A stretch of DNA of 19,659 bases from Pseudomonadota bacterium (GTDB taxonomy: Bacteria > Pseudomonadota > Gammaproteobacteria > Pseudomonadales > Halieaceae), in the NCBI GenBank assembly GCA_030591305.1, contig JAUVBI010000026.1:1-19659 (forward strand), written 5' to 3'. Both the position numbers and the translations under genes were made by a program. Position 1 is the stretch's first letter; every line of letters starts with the position of its first letter. Under the pieces are notes generated by a model. That model saw nothing but the letters and a program-made list of their open reading frames with translations, did not search any database and was not told where the DNA came from. Shown here piece by piece: positions 9,621-16,474 of this stretch.

Positions 9621-9643
9621 AAAAGGGCTGCGGCCCTTTTTTT
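9621..9643 (+). terminator. Rho-independent terminator of adk
   Basis: An 8-bp stem, AAAAGGGC paired with GCCCTTTT, closes a TGCG tetraloop and is followed by T's (7 in a row counting the stem end). The C(UGCG)G loop is a stable type. It separates adk from the basic-protein gene. Confidence 0.92.
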
Positions 9644-9656
9644 GTATCCTTAACTA

Positions 9657-9685
9657 TTGTATACGGAGACATTTATTGTTATTTT
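9657..9685 (+). promoter_or_regulatory. Candidate promoter of the H1-like protein gene
   Basis: TTGTAT at 9657-9662 and TATTTT at 9680-9685 are 17 bases apart in an AT-rich stretch between the adk terminator and the gene. Each hexamer is a partial match. A promoter is expected here because the gene is bracketed by two terminators. The ribosome site TGGAGAT at 9725-9731 is clear. Confidence 0.35.
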
Positions 9686-9739
9686 TCGAGTGTTGGTCCC
9701 TCATAACGTTAGTAATGACAACTGTGGAGATGTATTGCG

Positions 9740-10537
9740 ATGGCAACTGCTAAGAAAAAAATAACAGCAAAACCTAAAAAGGCTGCACGTAAAGCCGCCC
9801 CTAAAAGGGCAGCGAAAAAAACGGCAGCTGCAAAAGTTGCAGTGACGCCTGCAGTACAGCGCGCTAACAACGCTCTTGATAAGCTTAAAAAACTACTGGA
9901 AAGCGAGAAAAAGACATTGGCAGCAGCGCGGAAAAAAGTGGATGCTGCCAAGAATAAAGTAGTTAAGAGTAAAACAGCTGCAGACAAGCGCGCTGCTAAA
10001 GCTGCATCGGCTGCGTCTGCAAAAGTGTCAGCTCGAATTAAGGCCTTGCGCGAGAAAGCGGCGACGGCCAAATCCAGAGTTGTAGAGCTTAGTAGTGCAG
10101 CTAAGGCAAAGGCAGACAAGGTGGCGGCACAGGATAAAATACTGGCACACAAGGCTGAGCTCGCCGTGAAGGCCGAGCTGGATAAGGCGAAAGCCATGGC
10201 CAGACATGCTGAGCAGTGGGTCAGGAAGCGCACTTCCGAGGATGCCAAAAAACTGGCGACATTGGAAAAGAAACTGAATTCGAAATTGGCCAAAGGCGAG
10301 CGTCAATTAGTGGTGAAAGCCAGGGCGCTGGAAAAAAAGGCCAGAGCCGCAGAGAAAAAAATTGAAGCTAAAATCAATGCTGCAATGAAAAAGTTAAAGA
10401 AGAAAACCAAGCCTAAAGCTAAAGCTAAGCCAGCTAAGGCTAAGCCAGCCAAGGCTAAGCCAGCCAAGGCTAAGCCAGCCAAGGCTAAGCCAGCCAAGGC
10501 TAAGCCAGCCAAGGCTAAGAAAAAAACTAAGAAGTAG
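9740..10537 (+). CDS. Lysine/alanine-rich histone H1-like protein (AlgP-like architecture)
   Basis: A 265-residue, extremely basic protein, dominated by Lys and Ala with almost no aromatic residues. It has three parts: a basic N-terminal tail (about 1-35, rich in KK and AAK); a long predicted helical, coiled-coil-like middle (about 36-225); and a C-terminal tail in which AKPAK occurs six times in tandem. The layout, a helical body plus KPAA-like C-terminal repeats, resembles Pseudomonas AlgP/AlgR3, and the tail resembles eukaryotic histone H1. Binding to DNA, with a role in nucleoid organisation, is an inference from charge and architecture. Such tails match by composition, so orthology to AlgP is not shown. 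The gene is bracketed by terminators and thus monocistronic. There is no signal peptide. Confidence 0.85.
   Translation: MATAKKKITAKPKKAARKAAPKRAAKKTAAAKVAVTPAVQRANNALDKLKKLLESEKKTLAAARKKVDAAKNKVVKSKTAADKRAAKAASAASAKVSARIKALREKAATAKSRVVELSSAAKAKADKVAAQDKILAHKAELAVKAELDKAKAMARHAEQWVRKRTSEDAKKLATLEKKLNSKLAKGERQLVVKARALEKKARAAEKKIEAKINAAMKKLKKKTKPKAKAKPAKAKPAKAKPAKAKPAKAKPAKAKPAKAKKKTKK
10424..10513 (+). repeat. Six tandem 15-base repeats encoding AKPAK
   Basis: The unit GCTAAGCCAGCCAAG occurs six times head to tail. Copies 2-6 are identical at the DNA level and copy 1 differs by one base (CAGCT for CAGCC). Each unit is exactly five codons, so gain or loss of a copy keeps the frame. Confidence 0.97.
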
Positions 10538-10550
10538 TTTGGCTATGTAG

Positions 10551-10585
10551 AAAACCCGTCGGGAATACTCTCGGCGGGTTTTTTT
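10551..10585 (+). terminator. Rho-independent terminator after the H1-like gene
   Basis: A 14-pair stem with two G-T wobbles (arms 10551-10564 and 10569-10582) closes a 4-base loop and runs into a 7-T tract (10579-10585). It ends the basic-protein transcript. The last T's overlap the mobA stop codon on the other strand. The minus-strand copy is followed by only 4 T's, so it may act weakly in both directions. Confidence 0.9.
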
Positions 10586-11168
10586 ATGCTTCAGGAGGGC
10601 TCAATTGGTTAAAGTTCCGGAATGCATCGTGTTGGTCGGAAAAATCCACCACAGTGTGGGGCGTTTGTTTATACCAGTGTTTGACTGCGCGCTGTCCCTG
10701 TTCCAGAAAGTTACTTAGATTTGCCAGAGCGCGCACATCCAGAACTGAAAACAGGTATTGCTCACGTTGGCCATCGTGGGCAAAACTGATGAGTGGCGCA
10801 GGGTTGCCGCCGGATGAGAGAGGGGTGAGCAATCTGCTCACCAGGTCTGTCGGCAGCGAGGGAGTGTCACAAGCTACAACCGCAAGGTAATCGGTTTTTA
10901 TGTACTCTATGGCCGCTTCAATGCCTGCCAGCGGCCCCTGAAAGCCCGAGCGCTGGTCTTCAATGGTGGGAAACCCAAAGTCCTGGTATTCCCCCAGATT
11001 ACGATTGCAACTAATAAACAGATGGCCTGTTTGTGGTGCCAGGCGTTTTGCCACATGTGCGACCAGCGGCTTGCCATGCCAGGGCAACAATCCCTTGTCC
11101 CTGCCGCCAACACGGTTGCCGGCACCGCCTGCCAGAATGAGCCCTGTAATATTGCTGATTGGAATCAT
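10584..11168 (-). CDS. mobA: Molybdenum cofactor guanylyltransferase MobA
   Basis: MobA joins GMP from GTP to Mo-molybdopterin, forming the bis-MGD-type cofactor of enzymes such as nitrate, formate and DMSO reductases. The product is 194 residues, the same as E. coli. It has the nucleotidyltransferase signature LAGGAGNRVGGRDKG at 12-26, GPLAG at 78-82, and the metal-binding CDTPSLP with Asp101. The ATG at 11168 is preceded by GAGGA about 6 bases upstream on the minus strand. It stands alone and divergent from tsaB, and its stop lies in the T tract of the neighbouring terminator. No molybdoenzyme or other moa/moe gene is in the window, so its client enzymes are elsewhere. Confidence 0.94.
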   Translation of the reverse strand: MIPISNITGLILAGGAGNRVGGRDKGLLPWHGKPLVAHVAKRLAPQTGHLFISCNRNLGEYQDFGFPTIEDQRSGFQGPLAGIEAAIEYIKTDYLAVVACDTPSLPTDLVSRLLTPLSSGGNPAPLISFAHDGQREQYLFSVLDVRALANLSNFLEQGQRAVKHWYKQTPHTVVDFSDQHDAFRNFNQLSPPEA

Positions 11169-11169
11169 A

Positions 11170-11199
11170 TTGTCCTCAAATTACTTCCCGTGTGATAAT
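11170..11199 (+). promoter_or_regulatory. Candidate extended -10 promoter of tsaB-uppP
   Basis: TTGTCC at 11170-11175, an 18-base spacer, and GATAAT at 11194-11199 preceded directly by TGT, which forms a TGn extended -10 element. Transcription would start near 11206, giving a leader of about 55 bases. The -35 lies in the mobA leader on the other strand, next to its start codon. Confidence 0.5.
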
Positions 11200-11261
11200 C
11201 CCATGCCTGAGAGTATCAATCCAGAGCTGCCCCACAATCAGCCACAGCAACTGACAATGAA

Positions 11262-11972
11262 ATGACTAATATCCTGGCGATAGAAACATCCACTGATGCC
11301 TGTTCCGTAGCCTTGTATAGCGACGGCAACTACAGCGAAATTTACGAGATTATTCCGCGGCAGCACAGCCAGAGACTATTCTCCATGCTGCGCGAGTTAT
11401 TGCCGACTGGAAACTTGCGTGATCAAGGGATAGAGGCGATCACTTATGCCTGTGGGCCGGGCTCTTTCACCGGGCTGCGCATCGCTGCCAGTGCTGTACA
11501 GGGGTTGGCTTTTGCCAATGAACTGCCGGCCCTGCCCATTTCTACACTCGCCTGTCTGGCGCAAACCGCCCTGCGCGAGGCTGTTGCGGCAGCGGATAAT
11601 AGAGTGCTCTGTATGCTTGATGCCCGTATCAATGAGGTGTACTGGGCCCTGTATGATTATCGGGAGGGTCTCGCTGTGGCACTGGAGGGGCCTCATGTTT
11701 GTGCGCCGCAGGATGTGGTTTTTGCACAAACCCCGAAAAAATTGCTGGGTGTGGGTGGCGGCTTCAACTATAGCCAGCAATTGCCTGAAGCACTGCAGAG
11801 CGCGCTTATACATACATCGCTTGACCTGCTCCCCAGAGCCAGGGATCTTATTCCACTGGCACTGGCGGATTTTGAGCGGGGTCAGTGGCAAAAGCCGGCA
11901 GAGGTTATGCCAGTGTATGTGCGGGAGGAGGTTTCCTGGAAGAAAATTTCAGAGCAGGGTAAACCTTTATGA
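11262..11972 (+). CDS. tsaB: tRNA t6A synthesis protein TsaB
   Basis: TsaB (YeaZ) is the scaffold partner of TsaD and TsaE in making threonylcarbamoyl-adenosine at position 37 of ANN-decoding tRNAs. The product is 236 residues (E. coli 231). It has the ASKHA-fold start ILAIETSTDACSVAL at 4-18, HSQRL at 35-39, and the family hallmark GPGSFTGLR at 65-73. The metal and ATP residues of TsaD are absent, as expected. The ATG at 11262 has no obvious Shine-Dalgarno but begins the conserved N terminus exactly. Its stop overlaps the uppP start as ATGA. adk and tsaB are neighbours in Pseudomonas; here the basic protein and mobA lie between them. Confidence 0.94.
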   Translation: MTNILAIETSTDACSVALYSDGNYSEIYEIIPRQHSQRLFSMLRELLPTGNLRDQGIEAITYACGPGSFTGLRIAASAVQGLAFANELPALPISTLACLAQTALREAVAAADNRVLCMLDARINEVYWALYDYREGLAVALEGPHVCAPQDVVFAQTPKKLLGVGGGFNYSQQLPEALQSALIHTSLDLLPRARDLIPLALADFERGQWQKPAEVMPVYVREEVSWKKISEQGKPL

Positions 11973-12772
11973 TCGAATGGTACCAGGCAATTATCCTCGC
12001 TATTGTGCAGGGCCTGACAGAATTTCTTCCAATATCAAGCTCAGCACACCTGGCGATTTCTCCCATCGTATTGGGCTGGACTGACCAGGGCCTGGCTTTC
12101 GATGTTGCAGTCCATGTTGGCACTTTGTCGGCGGTGCTCGTTTACTACCGCCAGGACCTGATCTGTATGGCGCGCAGTTGGTTTGGCTCTCTTGCCGGAG
12201 ACGCACCGGACAACGATAGTCGGCTGGTCTGGTACCTCGCTGTGGCGAGCCTGCCAGTGGTTATTGTGGGCCTGACAGCCAGCGAGTTTATCGGCAATGA
12301 GCTGCGCAGCTTGTTTGTTATAGCCACCACGACTCTTGTCTTTGGACTGCTGTTGGGCTGGGCTGACAAGCGTGCACGCAACTTATCAACGAATGTAACA
12401 CTGACTCTGTCTATCGCGCTGTTGATTGGGTTGGCCCAGGCCTTTGCACCGATACCGGGAGTGTCCCGGTCGGGAGTCACTATCACCGCCGCGCTGTTGC
12501 TCGGCATGGACCGGCAGTCTTCAGCCCGATTTTCTTTTTTGCTATCAATCCCAGTAATAGCAGGTGCTGGATGTCTGATGGCGGTTGAATTAATTCGCGA
12601 TAGTGTTGCCGTTAATGGCTCGCAACTGGCGGTCGCGGCAATAATCTCCGGGCTGACTGCCTATTTGTGTATCGCTGTATTTATCCGTCTATTGGACAGG
12701 GTAGGGCTTATGCCCTTTGTTTATTACCGCATGTTTCTGGCTGCGGTGCTTTATCTACTCATCTTCATTTGA
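11969..12772 (+). CDS. uppP: Undecaprenyl-diphosphate phosphatase UppP (BacA)
   Basis: UppP removes one phosphate from undecaprenyl pyrophosphate at the outer face of the inner membrane, which recycles the lipid carrier for peptidoglycan and polysaccharides; extra copies give bacitracin resistance. The 267-residue protein (E. coli 273) is strongly hydrophobic, with about eight membrane segments. The two catalytic motifs are present: QGLTEFLPISSSAHL at 14-28 (Glu18, His27) and PGVSRSG at 163-169 (Arg167). The ATG overlaps the tsaB stop by 4 bases (ATGA), so the pair is probably cotranslated. No terminator is visible in the 123 bases that follow, which hold nothing else I recognise. Confidence 0.95.
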   Translation: MIEWYQAIILAIVQGLTEFLPISSSAHLAISPIVLGWTDQGLAFDVAVHVGTLSAVLVYYRQDLICMARSWFGSLAGDAPDNDSRLVWYLAVASLPVVIVGLTASEFIGNELRSLFVIATTTLVFGLLLGWADKRARNLSTNVTLTLSIALLIGLAQAFAPIPGVSRSGVTITAALLLGMDRQSSARFSFLLSIPVIAGAGCLMAVELIRDSVAVNGSQLAVAAIISGLTAYLCIAVFIRLLDRVGLMPFVYYRMFLAAVLYLLIFI

Positions 12773-12895
12773 GTTAACGACTTTTGATTGGGGCATCTTG
12801 CGCTGCCAAAAATTTAAAACGGCGATAGAGAACTTGCGTCACTGAAGCTGCGCATTTACTCTTCCCCCTCACACCAGAATTTTGGAAGTACCGAT

Positions 12896-14203
12896 ATGGG
12901 GCAGCACACGTTTAATAAGGAGCTCTGTCAATTTCTGGCACGGGCCACCACGCCTTTTCACGCCGTGGAACTTATGTCTGCGACTCTGGCCGATGCGGGG
13001 TTTCAGGCCCTGCAGGAAAGCGACAGCTGGGACATAGAGCCGGGCGGTAAATACTACCTGCAGCGCAATGGCAGCTCTCTGGTGGCTTTTATTGCCGGGT
13101 CAAAGTCCGGACCCATGGAGGGCTTGCGCATGGTTGGGGCGCATACAGACAGCCCCTGCCTTATGGTCAAGCCCACGCCGGAGAAATCCAGGCAGGGTTA
13201 TTTCCAGCTGGGCGTCGAGGTATACGGCGGTGCACTGTTAAACCCCTGGTATGACCGGGATCTCTCTCTCGCGGGGAGAGTGAGCTTTGAAACCCCGTCC
13301 GGACAGTTGGCTTCCGCCCTGATTGACTACCGTCGCGCTATAGCAATAATCCCCAGCCTGGCCATTCACCTGGACCGCGAGGCAAATAAGAATCGAAAGA
13401 TTAACCCCCAGACCGATATTCTTCCCATTATCTGCCAACTGCATGATGAGGAAAAACCGGATTTTCGCGCGCTGATACAAGCCCAGTTGTTGCAGGAGCA
13501 CCCGGACTGTAAGGTGAAGCGCGTACTCGATTACGAACTGTGCTTCTATGATACACAGCCACCCGCCCTGATAGGCCTGAATGAAGACTTTATTGCCTCT
13601 GCGCGCCTGGACAATTTACTCAGTTGCTTTACCGGTTTACAGGCTCTGTTACAAAGCACAGGAGAGGCCAGTTCTCTGCTGGTGTGCAACGACCATGAGG
13701 AAGTGGGCAGCCTCAGTGCAGCGGGTGCCCAGGGGCCATTGTTGAGCACCGTGTTAAAGCGGCTGGTAGATGGCGATCGGGAGTACGCTGCCCTGACCGA
13801 CAGGTCCATGATGATTTCTGCGGACAATGCTCACGGTATTCACCCCAATTACGCCGACCGGCACGATGACAATCACGGTCCGCTTCTCAACGCAGGGCCG
13901 GTGATTAAAATTAACGCCAATCAGCGCTACGCTTCAAATAGCGAGACCTCCGGTTTCTTCCGGCTGTTAGCGGGCAAAGAAGACGTTCCTGTGCAGTCTT
14001 TCGTGGTGCGCACTGATATGGCCTGCGGCAGTACTATCGGCCCGATTACAGCGGGTGTTACTGGCGTGCGTACACTTGACATTGGAGTGCCGACATTCGC
14101 CATGCATTCAATTCGCGAGCTGGCAGGGGTGCGCGATGCCTGGAATCTCAGCCGTATTTTGCAGCGTTATTTCAATTATAAGGGGCCCCTGGGTACAGGT
14201 TGA
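12896..14203 (+). CDS. apeB: M18 family aminopeptidase (ApeB type)
   Basis: A cytoplasmic zinc aminopeptidase of family M18 (aspartyl aminopeptidase-like), which trims N-terminal residues from peptides. The product is 435 residues, a usual length. Candidate metal and catalytic residues are in order: His83 in GAHTDSP, Asp239 in ARLDN, Glu268-Glu269 in NDHEEVGS, Asp310 in SADNAH, and His404 in FAMHSIRE. The ATG at 12896 has GGAAG 8 bases upstream. The 123-base gap before it suggests a promoter, but I found no convincing -10/-35 pair. The glycosyltransferase starts 28 bases after the stop, so the two may be cotranscribed. Substrate preference cannot be read from sequence. Confidence 0.93.
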   Translation: MGQHTFNKELCQFLARATTPFHAVELMSATLADAGFQALQESDSWDIEPGGKYYLQRNGSSLVAFIAGSKSGPMEGLRMVGAHTDSPCLMVKPTPEKSRQGYFQLGVEVYGGALLNPWYDRDLSLAGRVSFETPSGQLASALIDYRRAIAIIPSLAIHLDREANKNRKINPQTDILPIICQLHDEEKPDFRALIQAQLLQEHPDCKVKRVLDYELCFYDTQPPALIGLNEDFIASARLDNLLSCFTGLQALLQSTGEASSLLVCNDHEEVGSLSAAGAQGPLLSTVLKRLVDGDREYAALTDRSMMISADNAHGIHPNYADRHDDNHGPLLNAGPVIKINANQRYASNSETSGFFRLLAGKEDVPVQSFVVRTDMACGSTIGPITAGVTGVRTLDIGVPTFAMHSIRELAGVRDAWNLSRILQRYFNYKGPLGTG

Positions 14204-14231
14204 TCTGCCGGGAGACGCGGGGGGTGATGCT

Positions 14232-15365
14232 GTGAAAATTCTGCTGCTTTCCGCCTATGCCGCCCAGAGTCACGTGTATTGGCATGAAAACCTTGTCGCC
14301 ATGTTCGCCGACTGGGATTGGCAGGTACTTACCTTGCCCCCCAGACATTTCAGCTGGCGAGTGCGAGGCAATCCCCTGTACTGGGCGTTGGAAGAAAGAG
14401 AGGTTCTGCGTGGTGACTACGACCTTTTGATAGCGACCTCTATGGTGGATCTGGCAACCCTGCGCGGTCTTGTCCCCGAGCTTGCGGTTCTACCGACCGT
14501 CCTGTACTTCCATGAAAATCAGTTTGACTACCCACAGGGAGGGCGAACCCACGGCTTGTTGGAAGCACAAATGGTGAGTTTGTATGCATCGCTGGCGGCG
14601 AATCGAATTGTGTTTAATTCGGCCTATAACCAGAACAGTTTTCTGGATGGCTGTGAAGCGCTGCTAAACAAACTGCCAGACAGGGTGCCGACAGGCGTGG
14701 TCGCGTCGTTGCGAGCCAGGTCCCAGGTGCTGGCGGTACCTCTGCGGCAGGATTTTAGCGCGGTGGACGAGGGCATTGGCTGTTGGAGGTCTAAACAAGA
14801 AAATTATCCCGCCAGGCCGTTGCGTTTACTCTGGGTCGGGCGTTTTGAATACGATAAGGGTGGTGATGCCCTGCTGTTGTGCCTGCGGACGCTTGAGCGT
14901 CTGGAGTTCTCCTATGAGCTTGCGCTTGTGGGCCAGCAGTTCAGAAATTCTCCGAGCGCCTTCACCCGCATTGAGCGAGAGTTTAGCCACAGGCTGGTTC
15001 AGTTCGGCTATATCGAAAGCCGGGACGCATATTGGCAAACCCTGGCCGCTGCTGATATTGTTCTGTCAACGGCCCTGCATGAATTTCAGGGCCTGGCAGT
15101 TCTGGAGGCCGTGGCCGCGAGTTGCCTGCCTGCCGTGCCCGACAGACTTGTTTATCCCGAGATATTGCCCTCAGAGAATTGCTATCAGTGCTTTCCGCAT
15201 GACATTGATAGCGAGGCAGAGAGTGCTGCGGCACTTGTTCTTGGCTTGGCGAGCCGCCTGGCTGAGGGGTGTGCGAATATCCCCGATGTATTTTCATTTT
15301 CTCCCGCTGCGCTGGAGCCGGGCTATCGGGCATTGTTCACGTCACTTTCGCAGCACTCACAATAG
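14232..15365 (+). CDS. DUF3524 glycosyltransferase, tRNA-queuosine alpha-mannosyltransferase-like
   Basis: A 377-residue GT-B glycosyltransferase of the DUF3524 family. The animal member (QTMAN, GTDC1) puts mannose on queuosine-34 of tRNA-Asp. The N-terminal half opens with MKILLLSAYAAQSHVYWHEN and has the family hallmark LYFHENQFDYP at 91-101. The C-terminal donor-binding half has LLWVGRFEYDKG at about 199-210 and the sugar-nucleotide motif HEFQGLAVLEA at 283-293. The GTG start at 14232 is chosen because it follows GGGGGGTGA and begins the family N terminus; the open frame back to 14055 would overlap apeB by about 150 bases. No signal peptide or membrane segment is seen, which fits a cytoplasmic tRNA enzyme. 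The mannosyl-queuosine role in this bacterium is inferred from the family; another acceptor is possible. Confidence 0.82.
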   Translation: MKILLLSAYAAQSHVYWHENLVAMFADWDWQVLTLPPRHFSWRVRGNPLYWALEEREVLRGDYDLLIATSMVDLATLRGLVPELAVLPTVLYFHENQFDYPQGGRTHGLLEAQMVSLYASLAANRIVFNSAYNQNSFLDGCEALLNKLPDRVPTGVVASLRARSQVLAVPLRQDFSAVDEGIGCWRSKQENYPARPLRLLWVGRFEYDKGGDALLLCLRTLERLEFSYELALVGQQFRNSPSAFTRIEREFSHRLVQFGYIESRDAYWQTLAAADIVLSTALHEFQGLAVLEAVAASCLPAVPDRLVYPEILPSENCYQCFPHDIDSEAESAAALVLGLASRLAEGCANIPDVFSFSPAALEPGYRALFTSLSQHSQ

Positions 15366-15434
15366 CCACAACCCATCAATGCCAGTATCATTAGCGACTT
15401 TTCCCACTCAGCGATAATTGGGTAAGCGTACATC

Positions 15435-16442
15435 ATGGCAAAAGAACGGGTTTTAACAGGTATTACCACCACAGGGACGCCGCATCTGGGAAATTATGTG
15501 GGGGCTATTCGTCCCGCGATTGAGGCGTCACACAGTGATTCGGTCGATTCTTTTTTCTTTCTGGCAGACTACCACGCCCTGATAAAATGCCAGGATCCGG
15601 CCCTGGTAAGGCAATCCAGTAAAGAAATTGCGGCGACCTGGCTGGCACTGGGCCTCAACCCCGATGAAGCGGTGTTTTACCGCCAGTCGGACATCCCCGA
15701 AATACCCGAATTAACCTGGGTGCTGTGCTGTAATGCAGCCAAGGGCCTGATGAATCGCGCACATGCCTACAAGGCGGCGGTGCAGGATAATGTGGCGGCG
15801 GGAGATGACCCCGATTTTGCGGTGACCATGGGCTTGTTCAGTTATCCGGTTCTGATGGCGGCGGACATCCTGATGTTTAACGCTAATAAAATCCCCGTTG
15901 GTAAAGACCAGATACAACACGTGGAAATGGCGAGGGATATCGCCGGGCGTTTCAATCACAACTTTGCCAATGTATTTACCCTGCCAGAAGCGGTTGTCGG
16001 CGATGATTCTGCTGTCCTGCAGGGGCTGGATGGGCGCAAGATGAGCAAGAGCTATAACAATGCGATTCCCTTGTTTGATACCGAGAAAAAGCTGCGCAAG
16101 TCTATCAATAAAATAAAAACCAACTTGCTGGAACCAGGGGAGCCCAAAAATCCCGACGATTCAACCGTATTCCAGCTGTGGAGTGCTTTTGCCAGTGCTG
16201 AAGAAACCGAGCGCATGCGTGACGAATTTGTCAATGGTATTGCCTGGGGTGAGGCAAAAAAGCAGCTCTTTGAGCTGATCAATGGCGAGTTGGCCGAGGC
16301 GAGAACGCGTTATAAGGAGCTGATGGATGACCCTGCTCATATTGAAGCTGTATTGCAAAAAGGGGCCCGGAGGGCGCGAGCCCACAGTGCAGCCCTGATG
16401 GAAAAAGTACGCGAGGCCGTTGGTATTAGCCCAATCTGCTAA
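15435..16442 (+). CDS. trpS: Tryptophanyl-tRNA synthetase
   Basis: TrpRS charges tRNA-Trp with tryptophan. The 335-residue product matches the usual 325-350 of bacterial class Ic enzymes. The HIGH-like motif reads [10 protein letters not shown] at 15-24. The KMSKS loop is exact at 202-206 in [14 protein letters not shown]. The Trp/ATP pocket region includes [10 protein letters not shown] and [16 protein letters not shown]. The ATG at 15435 follows a poor ribosome site (GGGTAAG, rather far). The 69-base gap upstream contains GATAAT at 15413-15418 with only a weak -35, so a promoter there is uncertain. The gene may also read through from the glycosyltransferase. The stop is inside the hairpin shared with the convergent receptor gene. 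Confidence 0.96.
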   Translation: MAKERVLTGITTTGTPHLGNYVGAIRPAIEASHSDSVDSFFFLADYHALIKCQDPALVRQSSKEIAATWLALGLNPDEAVFYRQSDIPEIPELTWVLCCNAAKGLMNRAHAYKAAVQDNVAAGDDPDFAVTMGLFSYPVLMAADILMFNANKIPVGKDQIQHVEMARDIAGRFNHNFANVFTLPEAVVGDDSAVLQGLDGRKMSKSYNNAIPLFDTEKKLRKSINKIKTNLLEPGEPKNPDDSTVFQLWSAFASAEETERMRDEFVNGIAWGEAKKQLFELINGELAEARTRYKELMDDPAHIEAVLQKGARRARAHSAALMEKVREAVGISPIC

Positions 16443-16474
16443 TAGGCTGTCAGCTCTACAGCTGGTAGCCTATT
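16441..16474. terminator. Palindromic hairpin between convergent trpS and TonB receptor genes
   Basis: AATAGGCT (16441-16448) pairs perfectly with AGCCTATT (16467-16474). CAGCT (16451-16455) pairs with AGCTG (16460-16464). Two G-T wobbles join them into a 15-pair stem with a CTAC loop. It covers the end of the trpS stop codon and the receptor stop codon. A long T tract is missing on both strands, so termination may be weak or Rho-dependent; the hairpin could also protect both 3' ends. Confidence 0.6.

Noticed and set aside
9709..10293. A 194-residue minus-strand frame opposite the basic protein, rich in Ala, Ser and Leu
   Set aside because: It is the reverse complement of Lys/Ala codons, which naturally gives Leu/Ser/Ala-rich open frames. 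No start signals.
10424..10513. CRISPR-like short repeats
   Set aside because: The units are contiguous with no spacers, in frame, and encode AKPAK inside a protein gene.
11203..11265. A 20-codon open frame just before tsaB, with its stop overlapping the tsaB start as ATGA, considered as a leader peptide
   Set aside because: It has no ribosome site, and the best tsaB promoter would start transcription at or after its ATG. No regulatory codon run or attenuator hairpin follows.
14055..14231. N-terminal extension of the DUF3524 protein from the ATG at 14055
   Set aside because: It would overlap apeB by about 150 bases, and the family N terminus starts exactly at the GTG at 14232 behind a good ribosome site.
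15366..15434. A tryptophan-responsive leader (Trp codon run or T-box) before trpS
   Set aside because: The 69 bases contain no Trp codon run with hairpins and no T-box motif, and are too short for a T-box.
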